Shown here: one piece after another, positions 22,396-33,585 of the stretch | How positions within the stretch are numbered: position 1 is the first letter of the stretch | Layout: each line of letters begins with the position of its first letter | Assembly: GCF_947507565.1 (NCBI RefSeq) | Contig: NC_089183.1 | Coordinates: 3,038,001 to 3,102,000, forward strand | Length of the DNA: 64,000 nt | Direction of reading: 5' to 3' | Source of the DNA: Oscarella lobularis | Lineage: Eukaryota > Porifera > Homoscleromorpha > Homosclerophorida > Oscarellidae | Program-made: the position numbers and the translations under genes | The notes under the pieces: model-generated | What the model was told of the DNA's origin: nothing | Database searches by the model: none | What the model saw: the letters and a program-made list of their open reading frames with translations, nothing else

Positions 22396-25300
22396 ATGGT
22401 GGAACCGGTTTCGAAACGCTTTCGCCTCTCCACGCTCAAGGTGACGCCTTTCTCGCGACGATTTTCTGTTTCCTGAGCTACGTTTCTCGCCAGGCGCGTA
22501 GCCACATACTAACCGGGGACCCCAATGAGGAATCACACTGGGTCAAACGGGTGCGAAAGCGTTCGCCTTTCGATTTTCGTTCGCGCGAAGGCAATTTCTC
22601 CACTAGGCGGGCGCTCGCGCGCACTTGAGAGCTGCCGGATTCGAAGACGACGATTTCAAGAAGCCAATCGTAACCGTAGCGTGTCCCTATAGCAACGCAT
22701 TGCCGTGCAACAACAAATTTCGGTACAGAAAACAGCAGTGAGTTTATTCGCACGCATTTCTAAGGCTTCTTCAGGCTTCTCGGCGACTTGGTAGTGGAAG
22801 AGATCGAAAAAAGAGGAGGTAAATATTTTTGACGTCAGAATACGTAGACTTGCTCAATGTATTTTAATTTAAAATGATCGTCTCTATAGAGAGGAGTTTC
22901 AGAATACGTAGACTTGGCTCAATGTATTTTAATTTTATATATTTTTTTAAAACGAGTGTCTCTATGGAGAGGAATTTTATGGTCTCTGTTTTTAGGAAAA
23001 GCGTTTCTCTGTCAGACGCCTGTTGTGAGCGATGGAGAGACAATGGTATTAAAAATGAGAAGGCCACGTATGTTGTCTCTATGAAGAACGTCTAGGGCTT
23101 CGGTGGAATGAGATACTCGCTCATCTCTCGCGACTGGATAGCCGATTGCGTGGAAATCATGCACGAAGCCTATTCAGCAGTAAGTTAAAAAAGTACTCCA
23201 AATATGAGGAATTTTATTACTGGTCTTGATTTTAGGACGCTGTGCTGTCTCTAGGAGCTTGTGACAAGACAGGTATCCCATACCAGGAGATCACAATCAC
23301 TAGTTCATTAATTAAAATATTTATCTAGTTCCTGGAGTTGTCATGCCATTGGCTCGTCTAAACGCCGTACGTCAAACCAGCTCTCCTTCCACACTATGAA
23401 ACTCTTTTTCTTTTCAGATTGGTCTCTTTCTTTACGGTGGCACCATTCTTCCCGGTCACTGCGAAGGCTACGACAAGGGCCTCGACGGCGGAAGCGTCAA
23501 AGAGGTAAAAAGTACACTTCCTTACGCTCGATCATAGACTCAACGTCTCCCACTAGGCTATAGGAAAATTCGGCAGAGGAATCATAGACATAGAAGAACT
23601 GCATCGCGTTGAACGATGCGCTCTGCCCGGCTCCGGCTCCTGTGGTACGAGACCCCTACACCTCAGCATAGTATAGGACTCCCAAGCGCGTTTTCTTCTC
23701 AAGGGGGAATGTTTACTGCGAATACCATGTCATCAGTGATGGCAGCATTGGGAATAGCAATACCAGGTTCAGTTAGTATAAGTGACGCCTCTTTTCTATT
23801 CCAATGGGCCCCTTGTTTCGTAGAGACTGCTTCTGCTCCTGCTGTAGATAGAGCGAATAAGGTAGTAAGGGCTTTATCTGGGAAGTAAGATCGCGAGTTT
23901 TTTTTATAGGTGACGGATACGAAGAGGGAGCACTGCAAACTCGTCGTCGATGCTCTTTTCAATTTGATGGAGAGCAAGATCTCAGCTCGAGACATCCTGA
24001 CTAGAAAAGTATAGCCATAAATCATATATCTATATGTGATTTGCACGGACGCCTTGCGAATTCTTCCTCCTAGGCTTTTGAAAATGCTGTCACTGTTGTC
24101 TACGCCGTTGGCGGATCGACCAACTCCGTTCTACATCTTTTGGCTTTAGCTAGAGAGTAGGATTTGACTTAGCGGTCTCTCCCCCCTCAAAGCGAGATCT
24201 CTCTAGGGCTGAGGTCGAGCTTGACATAAACGATTTCAATAAAATCGGCGAACGCGTGCCGCTCATCGCCAATTTGTCGCCGCACGGAAAATACCACGTG
24301 GCCGATCTCCACGAAGTGGGAGGCATACCAGTGAGAGTTCCCCCCTTAGACAGAAGAGAGTCATAGTCACCTCCCATTTAAGATCGTTCTCAAAGAGCTT
24401 CTCGATAACGGTTTTCTCCACGGCGATTGTCTCACGGTGACTGGACGCACGATGGCCGAGAATTTGGCCAATACGCCGTCACTTTCTCAACTCAAGCAGG
24501 TAAGAGTAGACTCAAGGAAGAAAGGACTTGTCTATCTTTTTTTCAGGATGTTATTTTTCCTCTGTCGTCTCCCGTTGCTCCAGCGGGTCATCACATCAGC
24601 ATTATAAGGGTTTGTTTAGTCGTATGTCTCTGCTGACGTTTGGTTATTTTTCCCTATGTAAGGGCAATCTCGCTCCTGGAAGTGCCGTGCTCAAACTGAG
24701 TGGAAAACAGTTCGACAAGCCGTTCACTGGACCAGTAACTCCACTCCTATCACTCTCACGTTTCTCTCGTTTTAGTTTATCTTTATCAGGCTGTCGTCTT
24801 TGACGACGAAAACGAAGCATTCAAAGCCATCATGAACGGAAAGGTAACACCTAGATTCCACCACGAAGAACGCCCAACTCTTCCTCCAGTCACGTCTCCA
24901 TTCCGCTTGCTCTCTAGATCAAACACGGCGATGCGGTAGTCATTCGTTACGTAGGCCCAAAGGGCAGGTAGACACTCTCCCTCTCTCTCCATTCCTTCCG
25001 TCCACGGGCTGCTCCTTTTTCTAGTCCCGGTATGCCGGAGATGTTGAGCCCCGGTGCCGCTCTAGTTGGCGCCGGCATGGGAAAAACCGTTCCGCTTATC
25101 ACAGACGGACGATTCAGTGGCGCATCTCACGGTATAGTATAGAAATTTCGAGTCTCTCCTCCCCTTCGATGTCTCCAAACGCCTTTAATAATAATCATAG
25201 ACACCCTCCATCTATAGGAATTATGATTGGACATGTGACTCCTGAGGCTCAAGACGGCGGTCCCATTGCCGTCATAAACAGCGGCGATACGATTAAAATT

Positions 25301-25510
25301 GATTTCGATTCCAAAGAGATATCCCTGGTAAACCGAGTCTCGTCTCTTCGCTGTTTTTTTTATTCCCAAGTCTTTGGTCAGGTCATACCTGATGGGGAGC
25401 TGAAGACGAGGCTGTCCGCGTGGACGCCTAAGAAACGTCAGCTCCGCGGCCTACTCGCCAAATACGAGAAACTCGTTTCGAGCGCCGATCGCGGAGCTAC
25501 GACCTATTAG
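22396..25510 (+). CDS. ilvD: Dihydroxy-acid dehydratase (IlvD/Edd family), 23 exons
   Basis: Twenty-three short exons join in phase to about 574 residues, a normal length for the family. Exon 2 onward reads RSHILTGDP, then [132 protein letters not shown] and [13 protein letters not shown]. The cysteines in PCN, ACDK and SCGG are the iron-sulfur ligands in known enzymes. The reaction is 2,3-dihydroxy-acid to 2-keto acid in valine/isoleucine synthesis; sugar-acid dehydratases share the fold. No mitochondrial targeting sequence is evident. The first 12-bp exon (MVEP, 22396-22407) is a proposal, because no in-frame ATG precedes the conserved part. Many introns with no bacterial neighbours mean this is a resident nuclear gene. 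Confidence 0.9.
22837..22938. repeat. Direct repeat inside a dehydratase intron
   Basis: CAGAATACGTAGACTTG followed by CTCAATGTATTTTAATTT occurs at about 22837 and again at about 22901, period about 64 bp. A weaker continuation (TCTCTATxGAGAGGA) is repeated after each copy. It lies in the 177-bp intron before exon 5, the longest intron of this gene. Confidence 0.7.
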
Positions 25511-25762
25511 CCTGTTGGATGACGGTTCGCTGCTCGGATTCTTCTATTCGATGTTGCATCCATATAAAGTCTTTGTTTCTTTATTTTTATGAATGTGCTT
25601 TCCTTTTGTTTTGGACGTAACCTGCTTGGGAGTTCGTACGAAGACGCGTTAACGGTACGTAAAACGTTGAAGGAGCGGTCTTTCCCTGCTTTGTACGTCA
25701 CGAATTGTACGTCACGAATACGCTCGAATTCTCATAGATTCATCACATGCAACAAGGCGACA

Positions 25763-27473
25763 CTAATCAAAATATTCCGGATTGTCATACGATTTAGCTG
25801 AGTCCTCATATACGACCGGAACGGGTCTAGGATTCGTCTGATTGTTTGAGTTATTTTCTACCGGCGAAGTGCTTTCGACGCCTTTGCTCTTCGACGAGAA
25901 GAAAACGTCGAAGCATTCTCTCACAAGCCTCTTGTCCCCATCGGAGTCGTGACTCCAACGTTTACAGCAGACCAACGTTAGAATGAAGACGGCTATTACC
26001 AGTAGCGTTGTCATGACTACAATAGCCGCAATATACCCAGACGAATTATCCCCATGATCTGCGCCAAAAAAAAAGAGAAATCATTTTTCAAATGGGGGAA
26101 GGGATGCAGGAAAGTATTGAACCTAAGTGTTCGTCGTTTCGTGGAGATGACGTCGACGACTCCGTTAGAGGCAGACCCTCATTAGAATAGATTCCCGTCT
26201 CGATGGTAATCCGACGCGAAGAAGCAGCCAAACGACTTCTCGGCGTAACCGTCGGCTCTAAAAAAAACAAGAGAATCAATTACCTATATCGAAAATTGAT
26301 AATTATCCTACCGCAAACGACTCCAGCTGAGTGAGTCTCCGGGCACCCGCTTTCGTACCATCCGTCGAAAGCGCAGTCTTCTATTCGTCTCTCGACTCCC
26401 GTGCATCGGACGTTGTTCATCCAAGGCGGTCTGCTACCGCTTCCGTAGTAGCTTCCCACGAGAGCCGCCCAAGCCTCTGGGTAGCCCAACTGACGACATA
26501 TGATACGAGCTTTAGATTGATCCCAATTCGCGTCGCACACGGCTCCCCACGTGCCCTGGCGAAGAATCTCGACAGTTCCGGCGTAGGGGAAGGGAGAGCC
26601 GGTAAGTCGTATAGGGAGACTCTCATTTCCCCTCACTGCATATGAGAATGAGAGAAAATTAATAATTCAATTGTGTCTTACTGCATTGTACTCCAGCTAA
26701 TTTTCTGGAGGTGCATTCGCCTATGCCCCAGCCTGGAAACGAGCAGCTCGAGATAGCGGTCTCCGTGCCGTTGCAAGAGCACTCGTCCATCCATATCCTC
26801 CGCGTCGATTGGTCGATATCGACTACTAGCGTTCTATTCGCGTCGACGTAGCCGAGCTGACGACACAGCACTCGCGAATTCATAAACGTCCAATTGTCAT
26901 AGCACATAGAGCCCCATTCATTGTTGAAGAGAATTTCGATTGTCCCCTCACTCGCCAGTCGTACCGGCGGCACGAGACCGGTGCCTTATGAACACACACG
27001 TTAATTATCTATTAGAGGTTCTTAGTGGTACATACCGTTTTCGCAGACGACGCCGGCGTCTTCGCCGTGAACGCAATTCTCGTCTCCCCATCCGGTGAAG
27101 GAGCACGACTGCAACGTCGTCTCCGTCCCGTCGCAATCGACTTCGTCCATCCATATGTAGCCGTTTCCTTGACCAAAATAGGCTTTTGTTTTGTAGTCGA
27201 CTGCATAGGCAAAGCCGAGTTGTTTGCACACGACTTGGGCGTCGGAGAGATCCCAGCCGTCGTCGCAGACGGTTCCCCACTCGTTGTCATGGTAGACTTC
27301 GACGCGACCCTCCGAATGCACCTTGCCATCCGAAAGCCGGAGACCTGAAGCTAACAGGGCCGGTCATAGTTAGACAATCTAGCCCTACGCGTAGTCTATA
27401 GACCCCGGGTTGGACGAAAGAGCTGTGAGGAAAGTAGTAGCGGCAGTATTGCGAATGCGGGTGATGGAAACAT
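25763..27473 (-). CDS. SRCR receptor S1: signal peptide, 3 SRCR, stalk, TM, short tail
   Basis: Exons on the minus strand are: signal peptide 27473-27404 ([19 protein letters not shown], phase 1); SRCR1 27344 to about 27032 ([20 protein letters not shown]...GEDAGVVC); SRCR2 about 26975-26690 ([19 protein letters not shown]...GVQC); SRCR3 about 26634-26313 ([19 protein letters not shown]...SAGVVCG); Ser/Thr stalk about 26262-26126; and membrane/tail 26058-25763. The membrane helix is [21 protein letters not shown]. The tail of about 60 residues ends [17 protein letters not shown], containing an NPxY-type sequence. SRCR domains in scavenger receptors and DMBT1 bind polyanions and microbial surfaces; binding here is inference. 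S1 is the younger or older twin of S2. Confidence 0.85.
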
Positions 27474-27840
27474 AGTCAGGAGAATCAGGCGATTGTCCTA
27501 CTGGTGCACAGGTGTCTCACCGAGTCACGCGTACAGTAGATCGTGATCACGTCAAAGTCCGGTTCAGGGAGGGTTCAGGGCTTGTTAACTTCCCTAACGC
27601 ACGTGCGGTGCAAGAGGCGCTTCGGTGCAGAGAGTCTTGTTCATATATATATCTACTCCCCTGGAAAACGTCTGATCTATGATCTATTATCAAGACCAAT
27701 ATGCCGGCACCCAATCAGCTAAAGTCAAGCACGCACAAACTCTCACAAACACTCATCAAAAATAAAGTAAGACGATATCTCTGTCTCAATCAGGAGGAGA
27801 AAAGTTTCATAGTCCAGATGCCAATATGTATGTGCGTCGT

Positions 27841-28394
27841 CTAAAGCTCGTTCGGTACAGCGTATTGAGCCTCTTCGGCTGCCGAATCAGTCGCAGACAG
27901 AGCCGGATAATCATAGGCAATTGGAATCGACGTCTCCGCCTTTTTGCCCAACTGATCATAGCCCAGCGTCTGCGAGGAATTCGCATAGGGAGTCCCGCTC
28001 GCCTGACCGTTGGGATAGCCGGGCTCGGCGTATTCGCCGTTCGACGGCGCGGGAGACATCGACTTGCTTTGACTCGCAGTCCCCGTCGACCGATAGGTCG
28101 GATTGACGCTCATCTCAGAGTCCCGTTGCGGTAGATCCCGTTGCGGTAGATCTTTGCTTTTGGTCGAGCGACGTCGATAGATGCAACAGAATACGATGAG
28201 GATAATAGTGACCGTTGCCAAGAGAACGCCCATCACTGCAATGCCAATGATGTACCCCATAGATTCATCTACATAATCTCCTTAAAAGAGAAAATTTCGT
28301 AGGGCTATTATGAAACCTGTGTCGTTCTTTGATGCTTCTTTCTTTGATGAAACCAATGCTGCAGACGTTGTCCCACTTTCAGTTGTGGTTGATG
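27841..28394 (-). pseudogene. Orphan receptor membrane-tail exons (partial copy of S3)
   Basis: Carries part of an S3-type stalk exon (to 28394), an intact acceptor, a membrane helix ([23 protein letters not shown]) and a complete tyrosine-rich tail ending [13 protein letters not shown]. No signal peptide or SRCR exons precede it, because the duplication breakpoint at 28391 cuts through the stalk exon. The tail frame is intact but lacks seven residues around YHVLHHP present in S3, so it keeps only the second YxxL (YDQL). Its acceptor is phase 1, compatible with the stalk exon of S2, which lies immediately upstream on the same strand. It may therefore be a dead remnant or an alternative terminal exon of S2. 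Confidence 0.75.
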
Positions 28395-28622
28395 ACGGTT
28401 CGTTGCTCGGATTCTATTCGATTTTGCATCCATAAAGTCTTTTGTTTCTTTATTTTTATGAACGTGCTTTCCTTTGTTTTTGACGTAATGGTAAGTATTC
28501 TATTTCTCCTGCTTTGTACGTTGCGAATGCGCTCGAATTTTTGCGTGCAATCGTGCTGGCATAGATTCAGGCGAAGGGAAATGGGGCACATGCAAAAAGT
28601 CTCAACTGCGCGTCTGACGACA

Positions 28623-30294
28623 CTAATCTAAATATTCCGGATTGTCATACGATTTAGCAGAGATTTCAGAGCCTTCATATGCGACCAGAACAGGTCCAGG
28701 ATTCGTCTGATTGTTTCCCACCGGCGAAGAGCTTCCGACGTCTTTGCTCTTCGACGAGAAGAAAACGTCGAAGCATTCTCTCACAAGCCTCTTGTCCCCA
28801 TTGGAGTCCCAGCGTTTACAGCAGACCAACGTTAGAATGAAGACGGCTATTGCCAGTAGCGTTGCTATGACTACAATAGCGGCAATATACCCAGACGAAT
28901 CCCCATCTGCAGAAAAGAAAATAATTTTGAAATGAAAGGAGATAGTGTGGAACCTGAGCGTTCATCGTTTCGTGGAGATGACGTCAATTCTGGCGCATCA
29001 CTAGACGACATTTCCGTCTCGATTGCAATGCGACGAGAAGAAACGGCCAATCGACTTCTCGGCGTAACAGTCGGCTCTATACATATAACAAGAGAATCGA
29101 TTACCCATCAAAAATTAATAATTATCCTACCGCAAACAACGCCAGCTGAGCGCGTCTCGGGGCACCCGCTTTCGTACCATCCGTCGAAAGCGCAGTCTTC
29201 TATTCGTCTCTCGACTCCCGTGCATCGGACGTTGTTCATCCAAGGCGGCCTGCTACCGCTTCCGTAGTGGCTTCCCACGAGAGCGGCCCAAGCCCCTTGG
29301 TATCCCAACTGACGGCATATGATGCGCGCTTTCGATAGATCCCAATTCGCGTCGCACACGGCTCCCCACGTGCCCTGGCGAAAAATCTCGACAGTTCCGG
29401 CATAGGAGAAGGGAGAACCGGTAAGTCGCATAGGGAGACTCTCATTTCCCCTCACTGCATATGAGAATGAGAGAAAATTAATACTTCAATCGTGTCTTAC
29501 TGCATTGTACTCCAGCTAATTTTCTGGAGGTGCAATCGCCTATGCCCCAGCCTGGAAACGAGCAGCTCGAGATAGCGGTCTCGGTGCCGTTGCAAGAGCA
29601 CTCGTCCATCCAGACCCTTCGCGTCGATCGATCGATATCGACTACTAGCGTTCTATTCGCGTCGACGTAGCCGAGCTGACGACACAGCACTCGCGAATTG
29701 AGAAACGTCCAATTATCGTAGCATATAGTGCCCCATTCGTTGTCAAACATCACTTCGATTATCTCCTCGCTCGCCAGTCGTACCGGCACGAGACCGGTGC
29801 CTCAAAGCAAAATACATATGTACATTTATTAGAGAGGTTCTTAGTGGTGGTACATACCGTTTTCGCAGACGACACCGGCGTCTTCGCCGTGATCGCAATT
29901 CTCGTCTCCCCATCCGGTGAAGGAGCACGACTGCAACGTCGTCTCCGTCCCGTCGCAATCGACTTCGTCCATCCATATGTAGCCGTTACCTTGACCGAAA
30001 TACGCTTTTGTTTTGTAGTCGAGTGCATAGGCGAAGCCGAGTTGTTTGCACACGACTTGGGCGTCGGAGAGATCCCAGCCGTCGTCGCAGACGGTTCCCC
30101 ACTCGGTGTCGTGGTAGACTTCGACGCGACCTTCCGAACGCACTTCGCCACCCGAAAGCCGGAGGAGACCTGAAGTTAGCAGGTCGGTATAGTTAGGCAA
30201 TCTACGATGGCTATGTCTATATACCCCGTGTTGGACGAAAGAGTTGCGAGGCAAACAGTAGTAGCAACATTGCGAATGTGGGTGTTGGAGACAT
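28623..30294 (-). CDS. SRCR receptor S2, tandem twin of S1
   Basis: Same architecture as S1. The signal peptide exon starts at 30294 ([19 protein letters not shown]). SRCR1 spans about 30175-29855 ([20 protein letters not shown]). SRCR2 spans about 29789-29510 ([14 protein letters not shown]...GVQC). SRCR3 spans about 29455-29130 ([19 protein letters not shown]). A Ser/Thr stalk follows, then membrane/tail exon to 28623. The tail ends [20 protein letters not shown]; relative to S1 it has a small insertion (GSEI) after the first tyrosine and loses one Asn-rich segment. The extracellular domains differ from S1 by scattered substitutions. Expected role and topology are as for S1. The orphan S3-type tail (27841-28394) lies directly downstream. 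Confidence 0.85.
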
Positions 30295-30664
30295 GGTCAT
30301 CTAGGAAAAATCAGACGATTGTCGTAAACTCAGCGGCGTTGGTGGTGCACTGGTGCCTCACGCGTAGATCCCGTGCCACGTCGACGTCCGGCTCAGGCTC
30401 AGCCACGCGCGCGTCGTGCAAAGAGAAAAAGAGAGTGGCAATGTGGTCCTTCATTTCCTTGTTATGATATCGCACAAGATTATAGGAAAGTGTCTGATCT
30501 ATTATCGAATGCTACATGGAGACCCTAATCAGCGAAAGTCAAGCACGCACAAACTCTCACAAACACTCATCAAAAATAGAGAAAGACAATGTATCTCTGT
30601 CTCAATCAGGAGGAGAAACGTTTCATAGTCCAGATGCCAAGTCTTATATGTATGTATGTGACGT

Positions 30665-32633
30665 CTAAAGCTCGTTTGGTACAGCATATTGAGCCTCTTC
30701 GGCTGCCGAATCAGTCGCAGCCAGAGCCGGATAATCATAAGCAATTGGAATCGACGTCTCCGCCTTTTTGTCCAACTGATCGTAGCCCAGCGTCTGCGAG
30801 GAATTCGCGTAGGGAGTCCCGCTCACCTGACCGTTGGGATGATGAAGAACGTGATAGCCGGGCTCGGCGTATTGGCCGTTCGACGGCGCGGGAGACATTG
30901 ACTTGTTTCGACTCGCAGTCCCCGTCGACCGATAGGTCGGATTGACGCTCATCTCCGAATCGCGTTGCGGTAGATCCCGTTGCGGTAGATCTTTGCTTTT
31001 GGTCGAGCGACGTCGATAGATGCAACAGAATACGATGAGGATAATAGTGACCGTTGCCAAGAGAACGCCCATCACTGCAATGCCAATGATGTATCCCATA
31101 GATTCATCTACATAATCTCCTTATAAGAGAGCATTTCGTAAGGGTTATTATGATGAACCTGTGTCGTTCTTTGATGCTTCTTTCTTTGATGAAAACAATG
31201 CTGCAGACGTTGTCCCACTTTCAGTCGTGGTCGATGACGTTGCTGGGGGTGTCTCACTCGGAGTCTCTGCCGCTTCACCAGAAGTAAATACCGATTCTGT
31301 CGTGAACAAAATATTTGTCGACGATGGTGTCGAAGTCGACGTCGACTTTGTTGGCACACTGCTGATCGTTTCGTTGGTCGGCGACGCAAGAGCTGGCGCT
31401 TAGAAATAGAACTCATAGTCCCCAACCAATACGATTTCTACGTTGAGCCTACCACAGACGACTCCGGCTGATTGTCCAGCGGAACACGAGCTCTGATGCC
31501 ATCCGAGAAAAAGGCAGTCTTCGATGCGCGTCTCCGTTCCCGAACAGCGAACGCCGTTCATCCACGGAGGCCGACTGCCGTCTCCGTAGTAGCTATTCGG
31601 TAGAACCGCCACCGCGTCGGCGTAACCCAACTGTCGACAGAAGATGCGAGCGCCGACTTGGTTCCAATTCTGACCGCATATCGCTCCCCATCTGCCTTCG
31701 TGGAAAACTTCGGGCGTGCCAGCATAGGGAAAGGGAGATAAGGCGAGTCGAATTGCCGCCGAAGGCGGAAGCACGTCTTCAGTCACTAAAGAGAAAGAAA
31801 CTTAATTAATAATGAGTAAATCATATAGAGCACTTACAGCATTTGACTCCGACGTCCTCGTCGTGATCGCAATCCTCATTTCCCCACCCACGAAATGAAC
31901 ACGAGCCCAAGCTACGTTCTGTGCCTTTGCACGCGACGTTGTCCATCCAAATCTTTTGTCGAGATCTGCCGTCGCCGAAACGCTGCGTTCGACTCGCGTC
32001 TCTGTATCCGAGTTGACGGCAAACGACTCGCGAGTTCAAAAATGTCCATTTGTCGTCGCAAACGGTGCCCCAATCGTCGTTGTGCAATATTTCTATTCTT
32101 CCCTCGGCAGGCGACGAACCGCCGACGAGTCGAATCCGCGGGTTCGTATCTAATAAAAGATTATCTATTAATTAACTATGAGAAGATAGTCAATTGGGAT
32201 ATACCATTTTTTATACACGTGACTCCAGCATCTTCATGATGGCCACAGTCTTCATTTCCCCATCCTCTTGATGGGCAATTTTCCAGAGTCATTTCTGTTC
32301 CAACGCAGTGCACGTTGTCCAACCACGTTCTTCCACTGCCTTGGCCAAAATATGCCTTATCCTTGACATTGAGAGCGTCAGCAAAACCAAGCTGTCTGCA
32401 CACGACTTTAGCGTCGTTTAAGCCCCAATCATCGTCGCAGACAGTTCCCCATTCGCTGTTATGGTAAACTTCGACTCGACCTTCCGTAAGTGCTGAGCCG
32501 CCGGCGAGTCGGACGGTTGAAGCTGAAACGCAGGGGCACGCGATTACAGAGATCTCCCACGCGCAAAGGCGTCACGATTACCGGATGCTAGATAGGCTAG
32601 TGAAGCCACAAGTGCAAGGGTTGCTAGAATCAT
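30665..32633 (-). CDS. SRCR receptor S3 with twin-YxxL tail
   Basis: The signal peptide exon starts at 32633 ([17 protein letters not shown], donor after phase 1). SRCR1 runs about 32525-32210 ([21 protein letters not shown]...EDAGVTC). SRCR2 runs about 32150-31835 ([20 protein letters not shown]...EDVGVKC). SRCR3 runs about 31786-31455 ([13 protein letters not shown]...SAGVVCG). A stalk rich in Thr/Ser lies at about 31400-31155. The membrane exon encodes [21 protein letters not shown]. The roughly 115-residue tail carries NPTY, EPGYHVL, PYANS, LGYDQL, AYDYP and QYAV. The YHVL and YDQL motifs are 20 residues apart, a spacing shared with S4 and S6. Likely a scavenger-type receptor signalling through phosphotyrosine; that is inference. 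Its 3' half was copied to 27841-28394. Confidence 0.85.
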
Positions 32634-33585
32634 CGACCGCAAATACCCACGTGACGGTTCTATATGTCAGACGCTGCGAAACAATAGAATTCAGAATGTC
32701 GATCTTTTTTCTTAGGAATTTAGCGCATGCCCATTTAGGACCTAGCGCTGCTCTGACTCGAAAGCGACGTCGACTCGGACGTTGTCGCGATCGACAGACG
32801 AAAGATCGCTGATCGCTTTCAACAGTCTTCTACTCGCTGTCTTTACCTGTTGCTGAGTTCAGAAGGCCGAAGGTTGCAGGAAAGGCGAAGATCAGCGGCA
32901 ACGCACAAAAAGTAACAGCTCCTCCCAGCTAAAACTCGCTCGCAATGTAGCGAATCCCAGAAGCCCGTACAAGTGTAGGCGTCGCTCTCGCGTCATCGGA
33001 ACTGAAAGGTGGGTTGCTTAGTTTTCTGTAGTTTCCACGGAGTTTACATTGACGTCAACACCTCGAGAACTCGTAGCGAAAGTGCAGAGGTCGGACGAGT
33101 CGCGGGGCGCGTGAATTCCGCCGATTCACCATTCACTCTACAGCGCGTGGTCCCCTTAGGGCACAATCCGACTTCTGCGTTCCGCGTTCTGCACGCACGC
33201 GAGTAGAGGGTTCCAAACGAGGCCTCGGACTTCGTCCAGCAAAGTTAGATCCTTAGATAAACGTTTCTTGCGTCTAGGAGGAATTTAATTTTCAGCAACT
33301 TTACTCAATTTTCAGCCTGTCTCTTACGCATCGATCTACGGCTGTTTTCACTTCGGCGGATTTCCGTACGCTGAGTCATGGCGTCCAAATATATTTTTAG
33401 AGTAGCAGTCTTCCTCAACCAGTCCAACGTTTCTCCAAGCCAGTCAGTAGTCAGTTTAAAAGCCGGTACTTCCTCCGCCACCCTCTTGTGCATGTTGTCT
33501 TGTTTGATTACTATAGTGAAAATGAGAAGGGTGGGACGACCGTAGACAAACTTCGAGTACGCATTAGCGACAGAAACGGCGAACA
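32634..33585. other. Divergent intergenic region S3 / VWA7-like gene
   Basis: Contains the promoters of S3 (minus) and the VWA7-like gene (plus). No repeat or coding exon is supported. Confidence 0.4.

Larger units (their letters stand above)
25518..31239. repeat. Tandem segmental duplication, two units of about 2.85 kb
   Basis: Unit 1 (25518-28390) and unit 2 (28391 to about 31233) are highly similar along their whole length. Each holds a three-SRCR gene (S1 or S2), its upstream spacer and the membrane-tail exons of an S3-type gene. The junction is visible at 28391. Sequence from the S3 stalk exon (GTGGTTGATGACG) runs directly into the sequence found just after the dehydratase stop codon (GATGACGGTTCG...TGCTCGG). 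Both parents share GATGACG (25518-25524 and 31233-31239), so breakpoint microhomology is seven bases. Differences are scattered substitutions and small indels, so the event is recent relative to the other SRCR paralogues. Confidence 0.9.

Noticed and set aside
23616-23888. 90-codon plus frame in the dehydratase gene as a separate ORF
   Set aside because: It is conserved exons read through short introns; the spliced version restores the IlvD motifs.
27005-30196. Arg-rich alternative frames over SRCR exons on both strands
   Set aside because: Shadows of the conserved SRCR frames; they lack the conserved cysteines and appear in both duplicates only because the DNA is duplicated.
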